Below are positions 7,621 through 17,444 of a stretch of 64,000 nt of DNA, piece by piece; position 1 is the first letter of the stretch; the number at the start of each line of letters is the position of its first letter. Source of the stretch: GH45 sp046704385 (GTDB lineage Bacteria > Bacteroidota > Bacteroidia > Bacteroidales > SZUA-534); the NCBI GenBank assembly GCA_046704385.1, contig JBJKSB010000074.1:1-64000 (forward strand), in the 5' to 3' direction. The notes beneath the pieces were generated by a model. It was not told where the DNA came from. It saw only the letters and a list, made by a program, of their open reading frames with translations, and did not search any database. The translations under genes were made by a program, and so were the position numbers.

Positions 7621-9963
7621 ATGAAAAAAGTAATCTTAAACCTGCTATTAATAAGCTCCATTCAATTGGTCTTTGCTCAACAGGTAACTTTATGGGGAAC
7701 CCTGAAAGACGGCACATCCGGCGAAACCTTGATTGGTGGTAATGTGGTAACTAATAACCAACGGAGTTATACTACTTCAAATAACTATGGATTTTATTCC
7801 TTATCCCTAAAACCGGGAGATTATATCATCCATTATTCGTTTATGGGATATAACGACACGGTTTTATCCATAAAATTAACTGAAAATAAAGAGCTTAATA
7901 TAGCTCTTTCGCCTGTATCCGTTGCGTTATCTGAAATAAATGTAAGCTCTGAAAAAGGAAACCATTATATTAATCAGCCTATAACCGGAATACAACAAAT
8001 ATCAGCTAAAACCCTGGAGCGAATCCCAACCTTAGCAGGAGAAAAGGATGTTTTGCAGGGAATTCAATCTTTACCCGGTATTTCTACCGGAAACGAAGGT
8101 ACCACCAGTTTGTCTGTCCGGGGCGGATCATTTGATCAAAACCTGTTCCTGCTTGACGATGCCCCGGTTTACAACCCTGCTCATGCTTTAAGTTTCTTTT
8201 CGGTGTTCAATACCGAAGCTATGAAAGATGTTAAAGTTTATACCGGGGCTTTTCCGGCAGAGTTTGGGGGCAGGCTTTCTTCAGTGGTCGATTTACACAT
8301 GCGTGAAGGAAATAAACAACATATTGCGGGAGGAATGGAATTAGGTCTTTTATCGAGCCGTATAAATCTGGAGGGCCCAATCGTTAAGGATAAATCCTCA
8401 TTCTTTATTTCAGGCCGCTATTGCTATGCCGGAACCATAGCTGATTTGGCCGGGTTTTTTATTGACGATTTAAAAGGGAGCATCATTCACTTTTATGATT
8501 TAAATGCAAAATTCAATTACCAGGTAAATAACAAAAACCATTTATACCTTTCATACTATAGCGGAAACGATCACTTTTACAGCAAAGCTGTTGATATTGC
8601 CAGCAGCATGACCTGGGGAAATCAAACAGCTACTTTTCGCTGGAATCACATCAATAACCCCCGGTTATTTGCCAATTATATGTTAATTTATAGTAACTAT
8701 GGTTATAATGAAATTTTTTTGGATGATGCCCGTAACTACAAATGGCTTGCAGGTTTGAGCCAGCTTGGCACTAAAGCAGATTACAATTTCTATTTATCCA
8801 GCGAACACAAATTAAAATTTGGCAGTTCCATTGATTATCATTTATTTAAACCCGGTTCCATTGAGTCGCGCGACGATTCCTACGAAATAAAGCCCTTTAA
8901 ATTGCAGGAGAAGAAAAACCTTCAATTTTCGGCTTATGTAAGCGATGAATGGACAATTAATTCAAGGTTAAGTTTATATGGTGGTTTACGATTCGCAAAT
9001 ATGACCAACCTGGGTGAAGGATATGTGTATGAATATAATAACACAAAAACACTGATAACTGATTCAGTTCACTATAAAAGCGGTGAGATCATTAATTTTT
9101 ATAACTCTTTAGAGCCAAGGGTTTCAATCCGCTATTTAATCAATAACCAAAGTTCACTCAAGGTTTCCTATTCGCGCAATTCACAATTCTTTCATTTGTT
9201 GGGCAATAGTTCTATTGGTTTACCTACTGATATTTGGGTTCCTGCCGACAATGAAATAAAACCACAGAAGGCTGATATTTATTCCTTAGGCTTTTTTAAA
9301 AGTATGGCAAATAACGGCTACGAGCTATCGGTTGAAACCTATTACAAGCAATTTGCCAATATTATTGATTTTAAAGATAATGCCAATTTAATGCTGAATC
9401 CTTATGTGGATATGGAAATATTGGATGGTATAGGAAGAGCCTATGGTCTGGAGTTATCTTTTAGGAAAAACTATGGTTCTTTTACAGGATGGATTAATTA
9501 TACGCTGGCTAAGAATGAGAAAAAAATCGAGGGAATTAATAATGGAGACTATTTTCATACCCGGTATGACAAATTGCATAATCTTAATGTCAGCCTAATG
9601 TATAGTCAAAATAAAAGATGGAGTTTTGCAGGAATTTTTAAAATTTCTTCGGGAGGATATATCACAATGCCCCTGGGTTCATATACTGATTATGGTTATG
9701 CAGTAAATTATTATAGTCAAAGGAATGGTTATAAATTACCCGTTTATCACCGGCTGGATTTATCGGTTTCATATCATAGTTTAAAAAACCTGGAACGTAA
9801 ATTTAAAAGTGAATGGTCGCTTTCAGTATATAATGTTTATAACCGCAAAAATATCTTTTCCCTTTACGCAAAACATGAAAAAGATTATATAAAAATTTCA
9901 AAAGTCTATAATTTGTATTTATTTGGGATAGTACCTACCATTTCATATAGTATTAAGTTTTAG
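7621..9963 (+). CDS. TonB-dependent receptor with carboxypeptidase-like N-domain
   Basis: A 780-residue outer-membrane receptor. After a signal peptide ending at VFAQ comes a carboxypeptidase-regulatory-like beta domain (about 21-105), then a plug (about 120-230, with SVRGGSFDQNLFLLDDAPVY and AFPAEFGGRLSSVVDL), then a 22-strand-type barrel ending in Phe. It lacks the extra length and partner of SusC: no SusD gene is near. The upstream DUF4249, unknown and SurA/DsbA-like lipoproteins make up the likely receptor system. Substrate unknown; protein, peptide or metal-complex uptake are all possible. Confidence 0.85.
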   Translation: MKKVILNLLLISSIQLVFAQQVTLWGTLKDGTSGETLIGGNVVTNNQRSYTTSNNYGFYSLSLKPGDYIIHYSFMGYNDTVLSIKLTENKELNIALSPVSVALSEINVSSEKGNHYINQPITGIQQISAKTLERIPTLAGEKDVLQGIQSLPGISTGNEGTTSLSVRGGSFDQNLFLLDDAPVYNPAHALSFFSVFNTEAMKDVKVYTGAFPAEFGGRLSSVVDLHMREGNKQHIAGGMELGLLSSRINLEGPIVKDKSSFFISGRYCYAGTIADLAGFFIDDLKGSIIHFYDLNAKFNYQVNNKNHLYLSYYSGNDHFYSKAVDIASSMTWGNQTATFRWNHINNPRLFANYMLIYSNYGYNEIFLDDARNYKWLAGLSQLGTKADYNFYLSSEHKLKFGSSIDYHLFKPGSIESRDDSYEIKPFKLQEKKNLQFSAYVSDEWTINSRLSLYGGLRFANMTNLGEGYVYEYNNTKTLITDSVHYKSGEIINFYNSLEPRVSIRYLINNQSSLKVSYSRNSQFFHLLGNSSIGLPTDIWVPADNEIKPQKADIYSLGFFKSMANNGYELSVETYYKQFANIIDFKDNANLMLNPYVDMEILDGIGRAYGLELSFRKNYGSFTGWINYTLAKNEKKIEGINNGDYFHTRYDKLHNLNVSLMYSQNKRWSFAGIFKISSGGYITMPLGSYTDYGYAVNYYSQRNGYKLPVYHRLDLSVSYHSLKNLERKFKSEWSLSVYNVYNRKNIFSLYAKHEKDYIKISKVYNLYLFGIVPTISYSIKF

Positions 9964-9979
9964 CTTTTTGAAACTAAGT

Positions 9980-12130
9980 TTATAGATCAAACCTTACGGC
10001 TACGTTAAAAACCCTGCCATCAATCGGGGCATATAATTCCCGGAAAGTTGGATTATTGATGGGTGGATTAACAATATCTTCAAAACGGGTTTGGCGTACA
10101 TCCAGTAAATTCTCGCCGTTAGCAATTAGCGTAAAGTGCTTAAAATGCTTTTGAACTATAATGCCTACAGTATAATATGATCTTGTTTTTGTATCAGCAT
10201 CGCGAAACATGGATGAAACCCAAAAGCCTTCGAAAGCCACAGAGTAGTCATTTTCTTCCTCAAAAATAACGTCAAGGTTTAATTTATGCTTGGGTGTTAA
10301 TGGTATAAATGACTGAGTAGTATTATATTTTCTTTGCGCATCAACAAAAGTATAACCTATAAGAACCTGAAATTCATCCAGATAATAATGGATATTACTT
10401 TCGAACCCACGTGTAATAATGGGTTTATTTTCGGTTACAAATGTTAAACTATCAAGCACCAAAGGGTTATTAATTTGCGTGATAAAAAACGACTGGTTAA
10501 AAGTAATGCGGCTATCATCTTCAATTTGGGCTTTAAAATTGAAATCGATATTTCCACCAACCGACCTTTCCGCCTTATTGTTTTCCGATAACGGCTGAAT
10601 ATTATTTATCCCCGCAAGCTCAGAAGCCGTTGAAAAAATACCGGGCAATTTATATCCAAATCCGCTTCCAGCTCTTGCATAAAACTTGTCGGTGAAATTA
10701 TATTTTAAAGCCATTCGTGGCAAAAAGAAGAACCCGAACTCGTTTTGATAGTCAGCCCGCACTCCGGCTTGCACAACCAAATCTTTAACGGGCTTGTAAT
10801 CGTCCTGCATAAAAATGCCGGCAGTTACATAATTATAATCGCGCATAAAATGGCTCAGCGAACTGTCTTCCGAAAATTTTTCAGTTATCAGGTCTGCGCC
10901 TGCCACAAATTGATGTTTCGATTTGCTGAAATTGAAACTGGCTTCACTGTAACTGCTCAACTGATTTCCGCCAAATAAGGATGCAGGCTGGTTCTGCGAT
11001 TGTTTGAAATACGAAACACTGTTTTTTAAAGTAAATGACGCATTATTTTCAAATTGCTTATTAAACTTAAGCTGCGAGGATAATCTGTTAGTAATATTTT
11101 CATTAAAGAATTGGTGTAATGAATCAGCCTTATGGTTAAGAACTTTCATATCGCCGCCTTTGCGGTTATCGAAAGTTCCATTTAACCCGAAACGCAAAGT
11201 GGTTTTTGAATTGAAATAATAATAGAATACAGGAGAAAGACTGAAGGTCGATATTTTAGGCATATCGGAAAAACCATCCTTATTCACATCAAATTGTTTT
11301 TGAAAACTATTGGCCGAAAGAAATGATAAACCAAATTTATTCCATCGCTTTGAAAAATATCCGTTAAAGTCGGAACCTAACAACGAGGTTTGATTGGCCA
11401 ATAAAGTAAATTCCCCTTTTTCTGTGGGTTGCTTCGAAACAAAGTTGATAATACCCGAAATGGCATCACTCCCATACAATGACGAAGAGCCTTTAATAAC
11501 TTCAACCTGCTCCAAATCGAGTGGAGGAATCTGCAACACACTTAATCCCTGGGCAAATCCGCCATAGAGAGGAAAACCGTCTTTAAGCATTTGCGTGTAC
11601 TTTCCGTCTAACCCTTGCAGGCGGATGCTTATATTTCCGTTTACAGCCGAAGTTTGCTGGGTTTGTACACTTGATGACTCGCGCAATAATTTGGAGACAT
11701 TGGATGGCTTAATATTTACTTCCTCGCTGACTTCCTCCTGGCCTATCACTTCAACACGCATGGGAATATCTTCAATACGCGAATTGGTGCGGGTTGAAGT
11801 AACAATGAATTCTTCCATTACTTCAGCATCCTGTTCCAAAAATATTACCTTACCCTGTAAACTATCAGCAAGAGGAAATTCAAAAGTCATTTTAAGTTTA
11901 TCATAACCAATGTAACTAAAAACAATAGTTTGCTCGCCGTCCGGGATATTCTTAAGTACAATATTTCCGCTACTATCAGAACTTCCCCCATTGGTGGTTC
12001 CTTTCACAACAGCTGAAGCACCAATTAATGCTTCGTGAGTTTTACTGTCTTGAAGGGTTGCTTTTAAAATATTTTGTGCGAAGGTAGTTTGTGAAAATAT
12101 TATTAAGACGATTATTATTATTTTCTTCAT
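9980..12130 (-). CDS. TonB-dependent receptor, BtuB/siderophore-like
   Basis: A 716-residue receptor when started at the ATG at 12130, which opens a normal signal peptide (MKKIIIIVLIIFSQTTFAQ); a start 27 bases upstream adds charged residues before it. It has a carboxypeptidase-regulatory-like domain (about 20-100), a plug (about 110-230; RIEDIPMRVEVIGQEEV, then EVIKGSSSLYGSDAISGIINFV) and a barrel with a C-terminal Phe-Asp-Leu. The plug is of the ligand-gated BtuB/FecA kind. It converges on the receptor upstream with a 16-base gap. Ligand not predictable from sequence alone. Confidence 0.85.
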   Translation of the reverse strand: MKKIIIIVLIIFSQTTFAQNILKATLQDSKTHEALIGASAVVKGTTNGGSSDSSGNIVLKNIPDGEQTIVFSYIGYDKLKMTFEFPLADSLQGKVIFLEQDAEVMEEFIVTSTRTNSRIEDIPMRVEVIGQEEVSEEVNIKPSNVSKLLRESSSVQTQQTSAVNGNISIRLQGLDGKYTQMLKDGFPLYGGFAQGLSVLQIPPLDLEQVEVIKGSSSLYGSDAISGIINFVSKQPTEKGEFTLLANQTSLLGSDFNGYFSKRWNKFGLSFLSANSFQKQFDVNKDGFSDMPKISTFSLSPVFYYYFNSKTTLRFGLNGTFDNRKGGDMKVLNHKADSLHQFFNENITNRLSSQLKFNKQFENNASFTLKNSVSYFKQSQNQPASLFGGNQLSSYSEASFNFSKSKHQFVAGADLITEKFSEDSSLSHFMRDYNYVTAGIFMQDDYKPVKDLVVQAGVRADYQNEFGFFFLPRMALKYNFTDKFYARAGSGFGYKLPGIFSTASELAGINNIQPLSENNKAERSVGGNIDFNFKAQIEDDSRITFNQSFFITQINNPLVLDSLTFVTENKPIITRGFESNIHYYLDEFQVLIGYTFVDAQRKYNTTQSFIPLTPKHKLNLDVIFEEENDYSVAFEGFWVSSMFRDADTKTRSYYTVGIIVQKHFKHFTLIANGENLLDVRQTRFEDIVNPPINNPTFRELYAPIDGRVFNVAVRFDL

Positions 12131-12237
12131 AAATATCTTATTCCTAAGTTTATCCATTTAAATCCAACCAAGCAAAAAAAGTTAGGGTTCAAAATTATTG
12201 TTAGAACTGGATTTCCACCACTTCATATTTTAGGATA

Positions 12238-12266
12238 CAAAAGTATTTATTTTGGTGAGAAAACAA
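12238..12266 (-). promoter_or_regulatory. Promoter of the minus-strand TonB-dependent receptor gene
   Basis: Read on the minus strand, TTG (12264-12266) is followed after 18 bases by TACTTTTG (12238-12245), an exact TAnnTTTG box. The untranslated leader would be about 100 bases. Its position supports the start at 12130. Confidence 0.55.
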
Positions 12267-12364
12267 TTGGTTAGAAGTTGGATTCTGAGATGATCAAAAA
12301 TAATTGGAGAGTCTGATATTAGTAATGATTTGATAGTAGAGAACCTGTTGATATTTTTTCTGTT

Positions 12365-12769
12365 TTAAACGTTTTCTTTTTTGCTTTTTAAATTTAAAAA
12401 CAATTCTAATGAACTTATTAAAACTAAAATAACATCCAATATCCAAAGGAATATCTGACCTATAATCGGCAAATTCAAATTTCCAAAAACCAGCCATAAG
12501 AAAAGTACAATTCCCCCGCAAAGATTTATAGATATGGCACCCAGCAATCCAAGTCCGGCAGCTTCGTTTTCATTCTTCCGGTAAGCTTCAATAAGCAGCG
12601 CTATACCGATTCCGAAAAGAATAGACCCTAAAATATTTGGATAAAAATTATTATCGGTTGCCGGTACGCCCAAAAAGGAAACCAAAACCGGCGAAAATGC
12701 CAGTAAAAGTATTCCTAAGAACAGGTTTATTATGGCATCGATTAATAGTGTAATTTTTTTGTTCATCAC
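12365..12769 (-). CDS. Small four-helix membrane protein
   Basis: A 134-residue protein with four hydrophobic segments (about residues 9-32, 45-62, 70-95 and 100-122) and short charged ends. It resembles the small, poorly defined membrane proteins of Bacteroidota and Chloroflexota that duplicate a two-helix unit with a conserved LG...FG pattern. I assign no function. It stands alone between the TonB-dependent receptor and the clan GH-A glycosidase; its start may be Met1 or Met2. Confidence 0.6.
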   Translation of the reverse strand: MMNKKITLLIDAIINLFLGILLLAFSPVLVSFLGVPATDNNFYPNILGSILFGIGIALLIEAYRKNENEAAGLGLLGAISINLCGGIVLFLWLVFGNLNLPIIGQIFLWILDVILVLISSLELFLNLKSKKENV

Positions 12770-13101
12770 ATTTTAATTCTTTTGCAATTTACTCATGTTT
12801 TTTTAAACGCTAAAAAAGGAATAGATATTCTCTTTAACACCTGGTATGGAATTGTATTACCAAACAAGTAAAATATTCAATTTGGTTTTAAATAACTATT
12901 GTCAGGTAAAATTCAATAGAAATTTAGAATCCTTCACTCCATTTCAGGATGTCAGTTATTTGTAAATTACAGGAGGGGTTAGTGGCAAAGTATTCATCAA
13001 TAAAACCACACAACTACATTTGCCGGGATACAAACTTTTAGCTAATTTTAGGGCAGGTACCAACAAACAACATATTTATTCAGACATATTACTTATTATT
13101 A
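12770..13101. repeat. Intergenic region with a dispersed repeat (copy 1)
   Basis: This 332-base gap has no gene. At about 12900-12955 it carries the pattern TCAGGTAAAA, then an AT-rich spacer, then ATCCTTCACTCCATTTCA, then GGATGTCA. The same order of blocks recurs at 37220-37282, where about ten extra bases separate the last two blocks. It therefore looks like one copy of a dispersed intergenic repeat. The promoter of the next gene is at the right end. Confidence 0.5.
13019..13050 (+). promoter_or_regulatory. Putative promoter of the clan GH-A glycosidase gene
   Basis: TTTG (13019-13022), 20 bases, then TAATTTTA (13043-13050), one mismatch from TAnnTTTG; about 50 bases before the ATG. Confidence 0.35.
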
Positions 13102-14748
13102 ATGAAAAGAGCAATTTATTTTTTAGCAGCCCTGCTATTGTTAGGAATTGCAGGCTGTGCACCCAAAAAATCTGAGCCAGTAAAACCCAGGCATCTTGAA
13201 ATTAAAGACGGTGCATATTACATTAACGGTGAAAAAACCTTTATTAATGCATTAGGGTATGAAATTGCTGCTCGTCCGGGTCAGAATCCCTACAAGGATA
13301 AAAAAGTGCTGGAAATTGCACGTATGCGTAATGACTTAAAAGTTATAAAACAAGCTGGTTTTAATGCCATCCGCACCTGGAGCGAACTTACCGAAGATGA
13401 AGTAAAACTGGTTCAGGAAAGTGGCCTGATGCTGGTTTACGGAATCTGGATTTTACCCGACGGAAATTTTGATGATCCTAAATTTGTTGCCGATGCCCGG
13501 GAACAGGTAAAAAAAGTTATGGCATGGAGTAAAAATTACGATTGTATTATTACTTACCTGATTATGAACGAGCCGATGGTGGAGCACATATATAATAAAG
13601 GAGCGCAAAACACCTTTAACCTGTGGACCAGCATAGTGAAAATAATTCATGAAATGCATCCGGGCATACCGGTTACTATATCGAATAATTCGGGTATTGG
13701 CGAATACCTGAACGAACGCATTTTTGATGTATATGGTTTTAACACTTACGACTACCACGATGGTTTACAGGGCTTTACACAGGGCTTTGCCAACCACTTT
13801 AAATACCTGAAAGCGTTGAACGGTGAAAATAAACCTGTCCTGGTAACAGAATTCGGAATGTCGGTATCACCTATTGGCTGGGGTATGTACGGAGGAAATA
13901 CCCGTGAAATGCAGGCTGCCCATATCATCCAAAATTTCAGCGATTTGCTTGATGCCGGTGTGGCCGGAATATGCCCGTTTTATTATGCCGATGGATGGTG
14001 GAAAGGTGGTGAACCGGCAATTCATAATCCGGTGCCGGAAGAATGGTTTGGCTATTGGGGTTATGCCGATGAACAAGACACCATCGGTCATCCCCGTCCG
14101 GTTTGGTTTGAATTTTCACGCTATAACAAAGCTTTACTGGCTTCGCCACGTAATCAAAAAATTTACCAGGGACCTGTGCCTCTTGAGTTTTACCTGAGCA
14201 AGGAAGTTTCCCGGATTAAAGCGGTTTATAACGATAAAGTAGTTTACGATAAACCGGTTTCAGGATACCATATTACCGATTCCATCGATTTTAATGAACA
14301 GGCAATTACCGACAGGGAGCTGATATTTGAATTCTATAACAAAGACAACGAATTGATGAAATGGGAATCCGTAATGATTCTCACCACCAAAAATGAGATT
14401 GTACTCCCGACTATTGAACTTGCATTTAATACAGATGATCTGGAAAAAGTCAAATCGCTGGTAACTACCTTCACGGTTAAGAATGATACTATTTTTAAAC
14501 TTGACAATAAATTTAAATATGTATATGCACCACATCAAGGCTGGGATGCGCCTATTATGAAAACAAAAGAGATTGAAACCGGTAAACCCGAAGTTTCATT
14601 TAGCGAAGTGTATGAGTTTCCCGGTAATTGCCGGGTACTTAATGTAGCTGCAGGAATTGATATTAAATACGGCAAATTTGTAAAACGCATTTATAATCAA
14701 AAACTGCTTTACCAGGGTCATTGGGCCGATCCAATAAAAGTCGATTAA
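13102..14748 (+). CDS. Clan GH-A glycoside hydrolase lipoprotein (GH2-TIM-like)
   Basis: A 548-residue lipoprotein (LLGIAGCAPKK; lipid-modified Cys19). Residues about 35-330 form a (beta/alpha)8 glycosidase domain of clan GH-A, close to the GH2 TIM barrel (ING-K, then DLKVIKQAGFNAIRTW). The acid/base is Glu157 in MNEP and the nucleophile is Glu250 in LVTEFGMS, both in the expected places. A C-terminal beta domain follows (about 370-548). Lipid anchoring places it at a membrane facing the periplasm or surface. The substrate cannot be read from sequence. The distant beta-1,3-glucan locus makes a glucan-related role possible but unproven. Confidence 0.75.
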   Translation: MKRAIYFLAALLLLGIAGCAPKKSEPVKPRHLEIKDGAYYINGEKTFINALGYEIAARPGQNPYKDKKVLEIARMRNDLKVIKQAGFNAIRTWSELTEDEVKLVQESGLMLVYGIWILPDGNFDDPKFVADAREQVKKVMAWSKNYDCIITYLIMNEPMVEHIYNKGAQNTFNLWTSIVKIIHEMHPGIPVTISNNSGIGEYLNERIFDVYGFNTYDYHDGLQGFTQGFANHFKYLKALNGENKPVLVTEFGMSVSPIGWGMYGGNTREMQAAHIIQNFSDLLDAGVAGICPFYYADGWWKGGEPAIHNPVPEEWFGYWGYADEQDTIGHPRPVWFEFSRYNKALLASPRNQKIYQGPVPLEFYLSKEVSRIKAVYNDKVVYDKPVSGYHITDSIDFNEQAITDRELIFEFYNKDNELMKWESVMILTTKNEIVLPTIELAFNTDDLEKVKSLVTTFTVKNDTIFKLDNKFKYVYAPHQGWDAPIMKTKEIETGKPEVSFSEVYEFPGNCRVLNVAAGIDIKYGKFVKRIYNQKLLYQGHWADPIKVD

Positions 14749-14852
14749 ATGTCATTCATTAATAGTGACAGAGGTTATCTTGAAAATACAGTAAGATTTC
14801 CGGGGTAACCTCATAACCTTTGTATTTTAACAAACCAGAAAAACTAAAAAAT

Positions 14853-16436
14853 ATGAAACGAATCTATTTGTATCTGCTGGCATTGGTATTGGTAGTACCT
14901 GCATGTCAAACATCTCAACCTATAAAGGATATTAATACTTTTCACGGGCATAACTTCGAAGATTTGGACATAGCTACTATTCAAAAAGGTTATAGTGATG
15001 GCACCTTTACCATCACAGAATTAGTTCAGGCTTATCTTGACAGAATTCAGGGACTGGACCAGAACGGACCGCAGTTACATTCCATTATAGTTGTAAATCT
15101 GGATGCATTGGCCATTGCACAAGAGCTTGACAAAGAATTAAAAGAAGGTAAAAGTCGTGGACCGCTACATGGAATTCCGATTGTTTTAAAAGATAATATT
15201 GATACACACGATAGTATGGCTACCACTGCAGGATCGCGGGCTTTGGCAGGATCGCACCCTATTAAAGACAGTTATATAACCCAAAAACTAAGGGAAGCCG
15301 GAGCTGTTATTTTAGGAAAAGCCAATTTAAGCGAATGGGCAAATTTCCGCGGAGAATTATCTACCAGCGGTTGGAGTGGCGTTGGCGGACAAACCAAGAA
15401 TCCGTATATCTTAGATAGAAATCCGTGCGGCTCCAGTTCAGGTTCAGGTGTGGCCGTTTCAGCTAACCTGACTGTTCTTGCGATTGGAACGGAAACTAAT
15501 GGTTCTATCGTTTGCCCATCGAGCACTAATGGTATAGTTGGAATTAAGCCAACTGTAGGTTTGGCAAGCCGTTCAGGAATTATACCTATTTCATTTACCC
15601 AGGACACTCCCGGTCCGATGGCTAAATCGGTTGCCGATGCCGCAACCTGCCTGGGAGCTCTGACAGGTATTGATTCACTGGATTCAAAAACGCTTGCCTC
15701 ATCAGGAAATGTATTAACCGATTATACTCCATATTTAAAGAAAGAAGGTTTGAAAGGAAAACGGATCGGTTTTTTCAAAAAGGCATCGGGTATAAACTAT
15801 AAAGTTGATGCTGTAATGGATGAAGCTATAGAGTTCCTAAAAAGCCAGGGTGCTGAAATTGTGGAACTGGACAAATTAATGGACCCAAAAACAGAGGCCT
15901 TAAGTTTCGACATTATGCTTTACGAATACAAAGACGGCTTGAATAAATATTTTGCTTCGTTAGGGCCAAATTCCCGCATTAAAACTGTGGATGATTTAAT
16001 TGCATTTGACAATTCGGATACAGTTGAGTTAAAATATTTCAACCAAAAATTCCTTGAAATGGCCAATAAAAAAGCAAGTATCGATTCAAAAGAATATCAG
16101 GACGAACTGGCTGAAATGACCAAACTAAGTCAAGAAGATGGACTTGATAAGGTAATGGATGAAAATAACCTGGATGCTATTGTTGCACCTACCGGAAGTC
16201 CTGCCTGGAAAACCGACTGGGTCAACGGTGATAGTTATTCTTTGGGAAGCTCCTCTCCTGCTGCTATTTCGGGCTATCCAAGCATAACCGTACCGATGGG
16301 TTTTATTCAGGAACTTCCTGTTGGAATTTCGTTTTTTGGAAAAGCATGGAGCGAACCCAAGCTTATTGAAATAGCATACGCATACGAGCAGGGAACCAAG
16401 CACAGGAAAGCACCAAAATTTATAGTTAGCGATTAA
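14853..16436 (+). CDS. Amidase signature family lipoprotein
   Basis: A 527-residue amidase. The start at 14853 gives a lipoprotein signal (LVLVVPACQTS); an in-frame ATG 33 bases upstream would spoil it. The amidase signature is clear: catalytic Lys in GIPIVLKDNID (about 112), the cis-Ser in NPCGSSSGSG (about 193-200), and the Ser nucleophile in GTETNGSI (about 218). Such enzymes hydrolyse amides or peptide-like bonds. Being exported and lipid-anchored, this one resembles the periplasmic amidases of Bacteroidota rather than GatA. Natural substrate unknown. It follows the glycosidase in the same direction after 104 bases that hold a weak stem (GAGGTTA 14771-14777 with TAACCTC 14806-14812). Confidence 0.85.
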   Translation: MKRIYLYLLALVLVVPACQTSQPIKDINTFHGHNFEDLDIATIQKGYSDGTFTITELVQAYLDRIQGLDQNGPQLHSIIVVNLDALAIAQELDKELKEGKSRGPLHGIPIVLKDNIDTHDSMATTAGSRALAGSHPIKDSYITQKLREAGAVILGKANLSEWANFRGELSTSGWSGVGGQTKNPYILDRNPCGSSSGSGVAVSANLTVLAIGTETNGSIVCPSSTNGIVGIKPTVGLASRSGIIPISFTQDTPGPMAKSVADAATCLGALTGIDSLDSKTLASSGNVLTDYTPYLKKEGLKGKRIGFFKKASGINYKVDAVMDEAIEFLKSQGAEIVELDKLMDPKTEALSFDIMLYEYKDGLNKYFASLGPNSRIKTVDDLIAFDNSDTVELKYFNQKFLEMANKKASIDSKEYQDELAEMTKLSQEDGLDKVMDENNLDAIVAPTGSPAWKTDWVNGDSYSLGSSSPAAISGYPSITVPMGFIQELPVGISFFGKAWSEPKLIEIAYAYEQGTKHRKAPKFIVSD

Positions 16437-16454
16437 AATATCAAGTAGTGCACT

Positions 16455-16533
16455 CATAAAGTTACGTTTCAATACTCATCGGACTTATTTATAAATCAGC
16501 AATTTAGTCCGATGAGGTTATTGTTACTTTATG
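16455..16533. repeat. Two-part inverted repeat between the amidase and carbonic anhydrase genes
   Basis: Inner arms CTCATCGGACT (16475-16485) and AGTCCGATGAG (16506-16516) are perfect over 11 bases. Outer arms CATAAAGTTAC (16455-16465) and GTTACTTTATG (16523-16533) match in 10 of 11. It can form a long cruciform or a bidirectional terminator after the amidase gene. Confidence 0.6.
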
Positions 16534-16629
16534 AATCTTCAGGTAGTTTTTTAAGCAAATGAACTGAACAATAATTGAAGTTAAATGTATTTTCCGTTAA
16601 AAGTTCTAATTACGTTTTAAACTTAGTGC

Positions 16630-17268
16630 ATGTATTCAAAAAAATATAAACAGATATTTGAACATAACCAGGCCTGGCTGGAACAAGAACAGGCAAAGGA
16701 TAAAAAGTTTTTCAAAAACCTGTCCCTGGAACAAAATCCTGATTTTTTATATATTGGATGTTCTGACAGCCGGGTTCCGGCCAACACTATCACAGGCCTG
16801 GATATTGGTGATTTATTTGTGCACCGCAATATTGCCAATGTGGTATCAAATAATGATATGAACATTATGTCAGTAATACAATATGCCGTTGAACAACTTA
16901 ATGTAAAACATATTGTGGTTTGCGGACATTATGGATGTGGTGGTGTTAAATCGGCCATGGAACAAAAGTCGTTTGGCCTGCTCGATGGCTGGCTCAAAAA
17001 TATTCGCGATGTTTTTCGACTGCATTATAAAGATTTGACTTTACTAACTGATGAGCAGCAACGCTACGATAGGCTTGTGGAACTAAATGTAATTGAACAG
17101 GTTGAGAATGTAATTAAAACCTCCTATGTGCAGAAAAGCTATATAAAAAATGGCTACCCCATTGTTCATGGCTGGGTTTATGATATGAAAACCGGCAAAC
17201 TAATTGACCTGGATATTGATTTTGAAGATAAACTAAAAAAGGTACAATTGGTTTATAAGATTGAATAA
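16630..17268 (+). CDS. can: Beta-class carbonic anhydrase
   Basis: A 212-residue cytoplasmic enzyme interconverting CO2 and bicarbonate. The zinc ligands and the Asp-Arg dyad are visible: Cys44-Ser-Asp46-Ser-Arg48 and His100-x2-Cys103 (GHYGCGG). The length is normal for the plant/Can-type beta class, and the N-terminal helix (IFEHNQAWLEQEQAKDKKFFKNL) is typical. It probably has its own promoter, since the 193-base gap upstream holds a large hairpin. The symbol is assigned by family resemblance. Confidence 0.93.
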   Translation: MYSKKYKQIFEHNQAWLEQEQAKDKKFFKNLSLEQNPDFLYIGCSDSRVPANTITGLDIGDLFVHRNIANVVSNNDMNIMSVIQYAVEQLNVKHIVVCGHYGCGGVKSAMEQKSFGLLDGWLKNIRDVFRLHYKDLTLLTDEQQRYDRLVELNVIEQVENVIKTSYVQKSYIKNGYPIVHGWVYDMKTGKLIDLDIDFEDKLKKVQLVYKIE

Positions 17269-17444
17269 AAAGTCAACAAAACAAATAATTGCCACCAATT
17301 CACAAAAGCACCAAATACACAAAAAGTTAAGGGTTCAACCTAAACCTTTATGCGTTAACAAGCTTTATAAGCTTATCAAAATCCTATGTGTTTTCAAAAG
17401 AAATAGCGTCTAATGTCTTAAATCTTATATCTTATGTCTAAATC

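Noticed and set aside
7621..12130. Two TonB-dependent receptors as a SusC pair
   Set aside because: Neither has an adjacent SusD-like lipoprotein; one pairs with DUF4249 and the other is of the BtuB/FecA kind.
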